Shown piece after piece: positions 12,981-22,925 of a DNA stretch of 64,000 nt. The translations under genes were made by a program, and so were the position numbers. The notes under the pieces were generated by a model that was not told where the DNA came from, did no database searches, and saw nothing but the letters and a program-made list of their open reading frames with translations. Origin of the DNA: Stercorarius parasiticus (taxonomy: Eukaryota > Chordata > Aves > Charadriiformes > Stercorariidae); NCBI GenBank assembly GCA_013396915.1, contig VWZL01002210.1, positions 321,613 through 385,612 on the forward strand, written 5' to 3'. The stretch's first letter is position 1, and each line of letters begins with the position of its first letter.

Positions 12981-13817
12981 TGTACTAGTTTTGTCTGGGA
13001 TAGAGTTAAAGTTCTTTGTAGTAGAATGCTATGTTTTGGATTTGTGACTAAAACAGCCTTGATAACATGTTTTAGCCATTGCTGATCAGTGCTTGCATAG
13101 TGTCAGGGCCTTTTCTGTGTCTCACATGAACCCTCAAGCAAGCAGGCTGGCGCTGCACAAGAAGTTGGGAGGCAACATGTCTGAGACAGGTGACCTCAAC
13201 TGACCAAAGGGATATCCCATAACATTATGTGCCATGCTGTGCAATAAAAGCTGGGGAAAAGGAGGAGGAAGTGGGTATGCTCAGAGTTATGGCAGTTGTC
13301 TTCCCAAGTAACCATTATGCGCGATGGAGTCCTGCTTTCCTGGAAATGGCTAAACATCTGCCTGCTGATGGGAAGCAGTGAATGAATTCCTTATTTTGCC
13401 TTGCTTGAGTGTACAGCTTTTGCTTACCCTATTAAACTGCCTTTATCACAATTTATCTTCCAACTTTTTCTCCCATCCCACTGGGTCAGAGTGAGTGAGT
13501 GGCTGTGTGGTNTATGTGCCATGCTGTGCAATAAAAGCTGGGGAAAAGGAGGAGGAAGTGGGTATGCTCAGAGTTATGGCAGTTGTCTTCCCAAGTAACC
13601 ATTATGCGTGATGGAGTCCTGCTTTCCTGGAAATGGCTAAACATCTGCCTGCTGATGGGAAGCAGTGAATGAATTCCTTATTTTGCCTTGCTTGAGTGTA
13701 CAGCTTTTGCTTACCCTATTAAACTGCCTTTATCACAATTTATCTTCCAACTTTTTCTCCCATCCCACTGGGTCAGAGTGAGTGAGTGGCTGTGTGGTGC
13801 TTAGCTGCCACACAACA
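12981..13817 (+). mobile_element. ERVL-like avian solo LTR (contains an assembly-type duplication)
   Basis: The LTR starts TGTACTAGTTTTGTCTGGGA and ends near ACAACA, giving a TG...CA element. It matches a very common bird LTR by ordered blocks: 'gggatagagttaa', 'gctatgttttggatttgtg', 'aactgaccaaagggatat', 'gtcttcccaagtaacc', 'gatggagtcctgctttcctg', 'aaactgcctttatc', 'gagtgagtggctg' and 'gtggtgcttag'. A TATA-like AATAAAAG lies at 13243-13250 and an ATTAAA polyadenylation-type signal at 13431. No internal retroviral region adjoins it, so it is a solo LTR. Positions 13226-13511 are repeated at 13513-13798 around an N. Without that repeat the LTR would be about 550 bp. The exact family name is not asserted. 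Confidence 0.85.
13226..13798 (+). repeat. Near-identical 286-bp direct repeat flanking one N (probable assembly artefact)
   Basis: Bases 13226-13511 and 13513-13798 are direct copies offset by 287. I could find one difference, C at 13322 against T at 13609. The single N at 13512 sits exactly at the junction. Both copies lie in the 3' half of the LTR. This is what is seen when two overlapping contig ends are placed side by side across an unfilled gap, with the one difference being a sequencing error or an allele. A true tandem duplication would not need an N at its joint. Confidence 0.9.
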
Positions 13818-13822
13818 GATAC

Positions 13823-14235
13823 CAAACCCAATGTACACATGCACAGCTTATTAAAAAAATATATATATAAAAAACTCCCTGTTTCTAACAAGCATTGTAT
13901 AAGATTAGCTATTAAGTAATCAGAAGTTAAGCAGATTGTGTCTGAAGTTCTCTTTGCCTTATGTTTTTTTTTCCACTTAACTTTCCATCTTAACTTTTAA
14001 CTGGGACTTTATTATTCGGCAAGATATCATCAGTTTCAATGCATTCCTGCTCAAAAATTTGGAAGTTATTGATGTATAAAGACTACTGAAAGTATAATCC
14101 CATGCAAACAAGGATTGCTAAAAGACAAGTAAAATTGAATTAAAAAAATCTGGGCATTCCAAATAGAAACATGGTATGTAAAATATTCAGGTGAGCCAAA
14201 CTCTTATTTTAAAAAGAATAATTGTATTCAAGGCA
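13823..14235. other. Unique AT-rich spacer
   Basis: Nothing is recognised apart from a short TA run at about 13855-13874. No coding potential is visible. Confidence 0.5.
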
Positions 14236-14345
14236 TACCGGAACAATAACAATAACAAAACAACACAATCCACCCCACCCCCAAAAGAACAAACCCACAA
14301 AAAGACCCCAAAAAACAAACTCAAAACAAATAAACGCACAATATG
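14236..14345 (+). repeat. A/C-rich low-complexity tract
   Basis: The tract is made of A runs with interspersed C, such as 'acaataacaataacaaaac' and 'aaaaaacaaactcaaaaca'. It sits just left of the LTR at 14365. The open frames across it, including the Lys/Thr/Asn-rich frame at 14191-14544 and the minus frame at 14187-14411, come from its composition. Confidence 0.8.
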
Positions 14346-14756
14346 TTGTGGAACTCTAACTGGCTGTCGTAGGTTGACCCTGACTGGATGCCAGGTGCCG
14401 ACGAAATCCACTCTGTCACTCCCCTTCTCAGCTGGACACGGGAGAGAAAATATAATGAAAGGCTCATGGGTTGAGGTAAGGACAGGGAGAGATCATTCAG
14501 CAATTATTGTCACAGACAAAACAAACTTGACTCAGGGAAATTAATTTAATTTATTGCCAATTAGAAGTCAGTGTAGGGTAATGAGGTATAAAAACCAAAT
14601 TTTAAAACACCTTCCCCCCACCACTCCCTTCTTTCTGGGCTCAACTTCACTCCCAAGCGGTGCAGGGGGATGGGGAATGGGGGTTGCAATCAGTTCATCA
14701 CACATTGTCTCTGACGCTCTTTTCTCCTCAGAGGGAGGACTCCTCACACTCTTACC

Positions 14757-15190
14757 CTGCTCCAAAGTGGTGTCCCTTTCATAGGAGACAGTCCTCCGTG
14801 AACTGCTCCAACGTAAGTCCTTTCCACAGGCTGCAGTTCTTCACAAACTGCTCCAGCATGGGTCCTTTCCATGGAGGAGTGCAGTCCTTCAGGAACAGAA
14901 TGCTCCAGTGTGGGTCCCCCACAGGGTCACAAGCCCTGCCAAAAAATCTGCTCCAGCATGGAATCCTCTCTCCATGTGGTCATAAGTCCTGCCAGGAGCC
15001 TGCTCCAGCATGGGCTTCCCATGGGATCACAGCCTCCTTTGGGCATCCACCTGCTCTGATGTGGAGTCCTCCATGGGCTGCAGGTAGATATCTGCTTCAC
15101 TGTGGACCTCCAAGGGCTGCAGGAGGACAGCCTACTTCACCATGGTCTTCACCATGGTCTGCAGGGGAATCTCTGCTCTGATGCCTGGAG
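14757..15190. repeat. Degenerate tandem repeat inside the LTR (40-52 bp period, about 10 units)
   Basis: Units begin with variants of CTGCTCCAGCATGGGTCC at about 14757, 14803, 14848, 14900, 14948, 15000, 15051, 15092, 15132 and 15173. They often continue with 'ccatgggctgcagtccttc'. The spacing varies between about 40 and 52 bases. The truncated copy at 12070-12650 carries at least four related units (about 12478, 12522, 12568 and 12613), so the repeat belongs to the LTR family and is not local to this copy. Confidence 0.8.
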
Positions 15191-15399
15191 CACCTCCTTC
15201 CCCTCCTTCTTCACAGTTGTTTCTCTCACTTCTCTCTCCTCATTGCTGCTGTGCAGGTTTTATCCCTCCCTTCTTAAATATGTTATCTCAGAGGTGCTAC
15301 CACCAATGTTGATGGGCTCAGCCTTGGCCAGTGGAGGGTTCATCTTGGAACCATCTGACATTGGGTCTGTCAGACATGGGGGAAGCTTCTAGCAATTTC

Positions 15400-15859
15400 C
15401 AGATAGGAGGGCCAGAGGAGGGTCACTAAGAAGATCAGAGGGCTGGAGCACTTATGCTATGAGGATAGGCTGAGAGAGTTGGGGTTGTTCAGTTTGGAGA
15501 AGAGAAGTCTCTGGGGAGACCTTATAGCAGCCTTCCAGTACCTAAAGGGGGAGGGGGAGGGACTCTTTGTCAGAGAGTGGAGCGATAGGATGAGGGGTAA
15601 TGGTTTTAAACTGAAAGAGGGGAGATTTAGATTAGACATTAGGAAGAAATTCTTCACTGGGAGGGTGGTGAGGCACTGGAACAGGTTGCCTAGGGAAGTT
15701 GTGGATGCCCCATCCCTGGAAGTGTTCAAGGCCAGGCTGGATGGGGCTCTGAGCAACCTGGTCTAGTGGGAGGTGTCCCTGCCCATGGCAGGGGAGTTGG
15801 AACTAGATGATCTTTAAGGTTCCTTCCAACCCGAACCATTCTGTGATTCTATGATTCTG
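15400..15859 (+). mobile_element. CR1 LINE, young-looking 3' fragment nested in an LTR
   Basis: This 5'-truncated CR1 is inserted inside the LTR at 14365-15926. An intact frame at 15479-15766 (95 codons, ending TAG) encodes the C-terminal end of CR1 ORF2, with [20 protein letters not shown] near its start, then [36 protein letters not shown] and a final ALSNLV. A 3' UTR follows with GGAACTAGATGATCTTTAAG and the end repeats ATTCTGTG, ATTCTATG, ATTCTG. The five bases ATTTC flank it at 15395-15399 and 15860-15864, a probable short target-site duplication. Because the LTR reads through once it is removed, the CR1 is younger than the LTR. It lacks reverse transcriptase and endonuclease, so it cannot move on its own. 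Confidence 0.95.
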
Positions 15860-15926
15860 ATTTCTCACAGAAGTCACCCCTGTAGCGCCCCCTGCTACCA
15901 AAACCTTGCCGTGCAAAACCAATACA

Positions 15927-16943
15927 ATGGCAAATGAAAACACAGGAAGAAAAATAAATATGGTTATAATTATATAAAGGTAGTTCGGTAATTGGGGTAA
16001 TTTGGAATTGAGCTATTATCCATAGACATGTACACTTGAAACTTGCTGTAACTTAAAGTAATATAAATCAGAAGAAACTTTCATACTGAGCCAATAACTT
16101 CATTGACAGATGGTGTCTGAGAAAAGAGCATGCCCCAAAGATTCATTTCAATTCATTTTCTGGACTTCTGGCACACTGAAATGAGAGTACACCTTTTCAG
16201 AATTTAAACAAGATCTATAACAAAATCTTATTTAGTTATAATATAAAATATCGGGTGCAAATGTTGCCCCAGATATGTACATTATAAATGATCTAAATCT
16301 AATGTATTGTTTTTTAAAAGGAACATGTTATAGAACATTTTTGTTTTGGCTGAGATATTAGAAGACTTTATCATACAGGTTGTAAAATAAGCTCAGATGA
16401 GTAATTATCACTGCCTAGCGAGTACCAGTGCTTATCAGTCACTTCTAATTCATGGTAAAATGTAAATGTGACATAATTTAGCTTGATATAATCTTTTTTA
16501 GGATTGCTTTTAAACAGTTTGTCAAAGAAGCTATTTAAAGCTGGTTTAAGCATATCTTGTTGGTGTTTTTTTTTCTCTGCAGGATGACTTCAGATGACAC
16601 GATAGCCTAGCACATTTATATTTATAATTACAGGTTTTCACATATCCAAGAACTACAGTATAATCTAATTTTTTTAATCTAAAATAAAAAAAGAAAAAAA
16701 AAAACAGAAATCTCTCATGCTTCTGGTTTTTTTTATTTCCAAACATAATGTTGAAGAATTAAAATAATCTATTACCAAAAACTAAACCATATAAAATTTT
16801 CTGTATTTGAATTGTCAAAAGTGTACATTTTTTCTGGAACAATTAAACTGATTTTTATAATTCAGTGGTTAGTTTTTATGTTTGAGTAAATAATTCACAA
16901 CTAATTATTTATGGAAGAAACTCACATATTTCTTTTATATATG
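15927..16943. other. Unique AT-rich non-coding DNA
   Basis: Nothing is recognised. A pyrimidine-rich acceptor-like stretch ends at about 16582 (TTTTTCTCTGCAG), but all downstream frames close within about 25 bases, so it is not supported as an exon. A-rich homopolymers lie around 16685-16705. Confidence 0.55.
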
Positions 16944-18410
16944 GATGACATGGAGTTGGAAGACTCATTTTTGGCAAAAGAGGATCAGGTTAGGCAGCAC
17001 TTAAAAAAATGGACATATATAAGTCCATGGGGCCTGATGGGATGCACCCACAACTGCTGTCTGGAGGAAGCTGGCTGATGCCACTGTGAGGCCACTCTAG
17101 ATTATCTTTGAAAGGTTGTGATGACTGGGAGACGTTTCTGAAGACTGGGAGATAGAAAATGTCACTCCTGTCACTCTTCAAGAAAGGCAAGAAGGAGGAT
17201 CTATAGAAGTACAGTTCTGTCAGCCTCACCTTAATTCCTGGGAAGGTGGTGGAGCAAGCAATCCTGGAAATAATTTCCAAACCCATGAAGGACAAGAACG
17301 TGACCCAGAATAGTCATAATGGATTTACAAAAGGGAAATCATGCTTAACCAACCTGATAGCCTTGGTGACTGTCTTGGTGGATGAGGAGAGAGCAGTGCA
17401 CGTTGTTCACTTTGACTTTAGTAAGGCTTTTCACACTGTCTCCCACTAGATGGTTAGGGTTAGATAAGTGCACAGTGAGAGGATTGAAAACTGGTTGAAC
17501 AGCTGGCTCCAGAGGGTTGTGATTAGCTACACAAAGTCCAGATGAAGGCCAGTCACCAGTGGTGTGCCCTAGGGGTTGATACTGAGTGAAATACTATTTA
17601 ACATCTTGTTTAATGACCTAAATGATGGAACCGAGTGCACCGTCAGCAGGTTTGCAGATGATACAGAATTGGGAAGTATGATTGATATACAAGATAGAAC
17701 TGCTGCCTGGACAGGCTGGGGAATTGGGCCAACAGTAATCTTACAAAATTCGACAAAGGAAAATGAGAAGTTCTGCTTCTGCAGAGAAATAACCTTAGGC
17801 ACTAGTACAGATAAGAGGTCAACTGGCTGTAGAGCAGCTCTGCAGAAAATGACTTGGGGGTTCTGGTAAACAACAAACTGACCATGAGCCAGTAATGTGC
17901 CCTCATGGCAAAGGTCAACAGCATCCTGGGCTGCATAAGGGTGAGCATTGCTTGCAGGTCGAGTGATGTCACCCTCCACCTCTGCTCAGCAATGCTGAGA
18001 TACATCTGGAGGTCTTGGTCCATGTCTGGACTCCCCAGTACAAGAGACACATGGATGGACTGGAATGAGACCAGCAAAAGGCCACTAAAATGATGAAGGG
18101 ACTGAAGCATCTTCAATCTGAAGAAAGACTGAGAGAGCTGGGACTGGTCAGCCTGGCGAAGGCTTGGGGGGATCTGATGAATGGGCACAAAGTCTGAAAA
18201 CAGGGAAACACTTTTTTGGTGTAGGAGTGGTCAAATTCTGGGACAAACCACCCAAAGAGGTTGTGGAGTCTTCACACAAGAGATATCAAAAACCCTACTG
18301 GACACAGCCCTGGGTAACCGGCTGTAGCTGCCTCTGCTTGAGCAGGGGTGTTGGACTAGAGAATCTCATTGGGTTCCTTGCAACCTCAGAGATTCTGCAA
18401 TTCTGTAAAT
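16944..18410 (+). mobile_element. CR1 LINE, decayed copy with reverse transcriptase region
   Basis: This is the most complete CR1 in the window, about 1.47 kb. In order it shows an N-terminal RT segment (EDQVRQHLKKMDI, then KSMGPDGMHPQ from about 16980), a PGKVVEQAILEIISK segment, FTKGKSCLTNLIAL, the RT motif FDFSKAFHTVSH (17246-17449 frame), a catalytic-box equivalent FADDTELG at 17651-17674, the C-terminal region to about 18300, and a 3' UTR ending 'gcaattctgtaaatct'. An in-frame TAG at 17447-17449 and several frameshifts break the protein. The endonuclease domain is missing, so the copy is 5'-truncated. It was once an enzyme for copying CR1 RNA into DNA and is now a fossil. Confidence 0.93.
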
Positions 18411-19084
18411 CTGTCAAATAGATTTTCTGCAGTAGTATTTTTTGAGGTACTAAAGTTATATCAAATCTGCAATTTAAGCAGCAGCAGGCAGCAATGAATA
18501 TAAATATATACATTAAAATACTAGTTATTTGGAAAAAATTATAGCGGGCAAATTATACTTTTGTTTTTCACTATTTTCATTATTTGTTATTTCTATTCTT
18601 TTTTTTTTTAAGTTGGGAACTATTGAATAGAAAAAGGAACATTTGGTTTTTAAAATATCAAAGTAGTGTACCTTTTTTTGAAACAACTTAGTGAAGAGGT
18701 GGAGATGAGAACTGTGTGAAAACAGATCCTTCTTCATGTATTTTTTCAGTTGAAATAAACTACAATGAACCCAAGGAATTCTTGTGACAGGTAATTTTTC
18801 ATAGAACAACCCCTCTAGATAATTCCTGAGATCTAGATGAATCATGTTTAGTCACCACTTCTTATGAGATTCTCAACCATATCATGGGTTTACACAGCGT
18901 GGCGGCCCACCTGGGTGACTGTGTTTTCAGCACAACACAACAGAGCAGGCTATGTACTTACAGATAAGCCCCTGTTAATACAGTAATTAACTGTCATTCA
19001 TTTTCAACAATATATCTGTTTTCCACTTCTGGCCAAATTTCTTTGTTGTTTCAGGAAATTTGGTAGCTCTGATGCGATTGTACT
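18411..19084. other. Unique AT-rich non-coding DNA
   Basis: This is a spacer between two CR1 copies. It contains a T run at about 18600-18610 and nothing that looks coding. Confidence 0.5.
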
Positions 19085-19510
19085 CACAGAATCACTCATC
19101 CAACATCACAAGTTGCTTGGTACGTCCAGGGATCCTCTCATACCACTCCCCTGTTCAAGCAGGTCAGCTGCAGCAGGTTGCAAAGCATATTGTCCAGGTG
19201 GGTTTTGAACCTGTCTGGGCAACTTGTTCAAGTGTTTGACCAACTTTACAGTGAAAATGTTTTTTCCTAAGTTTAAGTGGAATTTCCTATATTTCAATTT
19301 GTGCTCATTGCCTCTAGTCCTACACTGGGCACTACTGAGAAATGTTTGGTTCTGTCTCCTTTCCTCCTCACAAGCATTCTCTTCTCCAGGTTAAAGAGTT
19401 TCAACTCAGTCAGCTCTCCTCATACAAAGGATGCTCCAGATCCCTAATCATCCTCATGGCCCTTTGATGGACTTGGTCCAGGACGCCCATGTTTCTCTTG
19501 TATGGCTCTC
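19085..19510 (-). mobile_element. CR1 LINE fragment, old
   Basis: In plus orientation it starts CACAGAATCACTCATCCAAC, a degraded CR1 3' end. It contains the reverse complement of the ORF2 C-terminus: the frame at 19106-19297 gives FHLNLGKNIFTVKLVKHLNK and then LPRQVQNPP. The sequence continues through 'cttctccaggttaaagag', the reverse of the SLEK segment, to 'tggacttggtccagg', where homology ends. Divergence and the broken frame suggest it is older than the copy at 15400. Confidence 0.88.
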
Positions 19511-21672
19511 TTGTTCTTTTTCTTGTTCCCCTTTTTTTTTCCCCCCCCAACAGTAAGATAATTCTCTATTATGTCTTTAGTACTGTCTCATTTATTAAGT
19601 GCACATATTGTTTCATGTAGTCTGATTTTGATTCAGCAGTTTAGGTCACATGGCATCATCTTACTCTCAGGTTTAATGTCACTAATTTCTTTAGTAGAAG
19701 AGCCATCAACCAGGCAATTTTATGAAATCATTCCTCTGTTTCTTTCATGGTATTAATATTTGTTCAACATTCATTAATTTTTCAAATGTTTCTGCAGGCA
19801 GAGGCATGAAAACAATTGTAGTGAACACATTTAAAAACGCATGCTAATACACACAGAAGAAAGCCCTGAAGATGTGCCCAGATCTGTTCCTTGATGATTT
19901 GTTAGCTAGACTGAAAGATTATACTGTATTCCATGTAAGGACCACCATATTTTTGCATTGCTTCCAGTGTCCCTCAAGAAGAAAATGTAGCTCAGGAAGA
20001 CTGTGGTCTCTTTCCTGTTGGAGAGAGTCTATCTCAATAGATTTGTGTCTGGTATAATGCACTCTTTAATTTTGGGGTAGCTGTTCCATCAAGTACATAG
20101 GAGTAGTGATGCTCAGCCAATAACATATTTTGACCAGTGGGAAGGGAGTGAACAGGATCTCTTGTGGCTCCAGACTTCTAATTTTTTCTCACTGGTTTCT
20201 GAATAGCATGTAAAGAGTGTATTTAGTGCCTCATACAGATGCCTTGCAAGACATGACCAAATTAGTCCTGTATGATTTAGTATCAACAAGCTATTCTCTA
20301 TATTTAGCTACAAAGTGCTTAAAATGTCCCTTTATAAATCCAGTGCATTGTCTTTTGAACACATTATGATGCTTTGGCTCGCAACGAATGATTCTATATA
20401 ATGAGAGTTGTCTCACTGAAGTCATCTCATTTGCAAAATGCTTTTCATCACAGTCTATTCCAATCCTTATAATCCTCACACTTTCTTTATTTTCTCCATA
20501 TCTATAATTTTAGAGCATGTCAGCATGACTGAAGAGGTTCAGTGGATTTAACTCTTACTAATAGTTGCTGTTTGTACAGAGCTTAGCATGTATTGGAAAT
20601 CTCAGGCACTTAGTGTGAGAGTTACGTGGATTTGTGTTGGTATTATAAGAAACATATTGTTAAAAGGGACCAGTGGCAAAAAAAAGTTAGGGAGAAGGAA
20701 GAAAATTTTGAAAAATCAGTTAATGGACATGATTTTATTTTAACAAGACCTCATTAGTATTATTCAAGAAAATGGGAAAGTGGGACTTTGAACTTTCGTT
20801 TCTGTGTTAGTCTAATAGAAAATAGCTTTCATATCATTCAGAAAGGATGTATAACCTGCTTGAGCAATAAATATGTATCACAAAGCCCTGGTTCATAAAA
20901 ATTCTCAATGCAAGTAAACCAGAAAGAATTATACTGATCAAAAAGTCAAGCCTTACCAAGGATGGTGATGTGAATAGCTGCTTCCTTAATGAGCAATGAA
21001 GTGACAATTTACCATAATCCGACTTTCTTATTTTGACGTAACTTAGGTTCTAATGTGAAATTGATCTCATGGAGAAAATTTTAAAGGGTACTATCCAGCA
21101 TGACTCATGACCACTACATTTTTTCAGACATTCTGTTACTTGCCACAGACCAGTGCAGAGGTTTTCATCTCTTTAGTTAACCCTTTTGCCCTGTGCCTGG
21201 ATAACCCTAATTCAAGGGCTGGTTTGGCTCTCAAACCTACAGTGAGGCTTTCTGAAGGGTTTAACAAATAAATATCAAATTTTACTAAATAGTAGGCTAT
21301 CTAGTAGGTTATTTTTACTACAGTTTCTCTGACAGCGGTTAATGAATAAGGACGGAATAATGAATAAAGAATAAGGACGGAAAAGAAGAGACCAGTGGAA
21401 ATCCAATTACAGAACTGATTTGGTGTAGAGTTCAGATGAAGAGAGAAAATACTGAGAGGCAATTTGGAAAATTCCTGAGAGCTGGAACATCACAGAAGCA
21501 GATCATGTCCTTGTGTTACTTTTGGGGTGCAAGCAGTGCTACATGTAGTGAAATTGGGGACCTTATCAACGAACTGACTTATGGAATATACGTTATACAA
21601 AATGATTTTTGATTTTATTTTCTTCCTAAATGATACTGTCATCCCAAACTGTCCCTAAAAATTTTGCAAATA
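19511..21672. other. Unique AT-rich non-coding DNA
   Basis: No gene or mobile element is recognised. A short T/C run at about 19531-19547 abuts the CR1. At 21348-21380 the word 'gaataaggacgga' is repeated, a small local duplication. Confidence 0.55.
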
Positions 21673-22925
21673 GAATCATAGAATATCTCAAGTTGGAAGG
21701 CACCCATATGGATCATCAAGTTCAACTCCCTGCTCCTCACAGGACTACCTAAAACTAAACCATATGACTAAGAGCATCATCCAGGTGCTCCTTGACCTCT
21801 GACAGCCTTGATGCTGTGACCACTTCCCTGGGGAGCCTGTTCCACTGACTGAACACCCTCTCAGTGAAAAACTTTATCCTAATGTCCAATCTGAACTTCC
21901 CCTGAAGCAGCTTCATTCCATTTTCTTGTGTCCTGTCACTGGTCACCAGAGAGAGGAGATCAGCACCTCCCCCTCCATTGCCCTCCTTGAGGAAGTTGTA
22001 GACTGCAATGAGGTCCCCCCTCACCCTTCTCTTCTCCAAGCTGAAAAAAACAAGTGACCTCAGCCGCTCCTTGTAAGTCTTGCCCTTGAGACCTTTCACC
22101 ATCTTGATCGCCCTCCTCTGGCGTTCAAACTCTAATAGTTTGATGTCCTTATATTGAGGTGCCCAAAACTGCACACAGTACTTGAAGTGGGGCTGTACCA
22201 GTGCAGTGTATAGTGGGACAATCACCTCCCTGGACCAGCTAGCTATGCTGTGCTTGATGCACCCCAGGACACAGTTGACCCTTTTGGCTGCCTATTGACT
22301 CATATGCAATTTGCCATCAACCCAAACACCCAGATCTCTTTCAGCAGGCCTGTTCTCCAGCCTCTTCTCTGCCAGTTAGTACATGTAACCAGGATTACCC
22401 CATCCCAGGTGGAGAATACAGCACTTGCTCTTGTTTCATACTGTTGGTGATTGACCAGCTCTCTAGTCTATCCAGATCTCTCTGTATGGCCTCTGTCCCC
22501 TGGAGGGAGTCTACAGCTCCTCCTAATTTATTAATATCAGCAAACTAACTGTACATTTGATTCCTGTGTCCTGTGTTTATGAAAACATCAAAGAGAACTG
22601 GCCCTAAAATTGAGCCCTAAGGAACCCCACTGGTGACTCTCCACCAGCCTGGTGTAACCCCATTTACTGTAACCCTTTCAGCCCAACCCTTCAGCCAATT
22701 ACTCATCCAATGTATTGTGGACTTGTCTAGATGTATGCTGGACAGTTTGTCCAGAAGGATACTGAGAGAGACAGTATCAAAACCTTTGCTAAAATCGAAA
22801 AACCCCACATCTACTGGCTTCCCTTGGTCAACTAAATGTGTGACCTTGTGCTAAAAGGAACACAATTTTGTTGTCCTTCACAGTGCTGGCCAGCTTGGAC
22901 TCCATTCGAGCTTTGACTGCACAAA
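21673..22925 (-). mobile_element. CR1 LINE with long ORF2 remnant and internal deletion
   Basis: The 3' end lies at 21673 (AATAGAATCATAGAATATCT in plus orientation). A 156-codon frame at 21755-22225 encodes the ORF2 C-terminal region: PLYTALVQPHFKYCVQFWAP near its start, then FSLEKRRVRGDLIAVYNFLK, SDRTQENGMKL and [10 protein letters not shown]. Upstream, 22617-22808 encodes FDFSKGFDTVSLSILLDKL, the RT palm segment. The catalytic box reads FADI (complement of 22533-22544) instead of FADD, so a catalytic aspartate is lost. Near 22850 the sequence jumps to an earlier CR1 segment, KARMESKLASTVKDNK, which normally lies well upstream of FDFSKAF. A large internal piece therefore appears to be deleted. 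Confidence 0.9.

Larger units (their letters stand above)
14365..15926 (-). mobile_element. Avian ERV solo LTR, interrupted by a CR1
   Basis: Read on the minus strand the LTR begins TGTATTGGTTTTGCACGG (right edge 15926) and ends ACCTACGACA (left edge 14365), a TG...CA element of about 1.1 kb once the inserted CR1 is removed. A minus-strand TATA-like box lies at 15274-15284 (plus strand 'ttaaatatgt'), and a minus AATAAA lies at 14550-14555. A degenerate tandem repeat at 14757-15190 lies between these two signals, probably within the transcribed R region. The flanking bases are CTGGC on the left and ATGGC on the right, a possible mutated 5-bp target duplication. No retroviral genes are attached. 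Frames such as 14660-15181 on the plus strand are LTR sequence, not genes. Confidence 0.85.

Noticed and set aside
14191..14544. 117-codon basic open frame and the minus frames opposite it
   Set aside because: They are created by the A/C-rich low-complexity tract and adjoining LTR sequence.
14660..15181. 173-codon plus-strand open frame
   Set aside because: It runs through the tandem repeat of an ERV LTR, antisense to the LTR. The GC-rich repeat lacks stops by composition. It is not a gene.
12070..15926. A complete endogenous provirus between the two minus-strand LTRs
   Set aside because: The interval contains a solo LTR of another family and unique AT-rich DNA, with no gag, pol or env remnant, primer-binding site or polypurine tract.
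16565..16620. Strong acceptor-like TTTTTTTTTCTCTGCAG
   Set aside because: All three frames close within about 25 bases and there is no donor, so no exon is supported.
17451..17464. GGTTAGGGTTAG, telomere-like
   Set aside because: Only two imperfect units inside a decayed CR1. No telomeric array.
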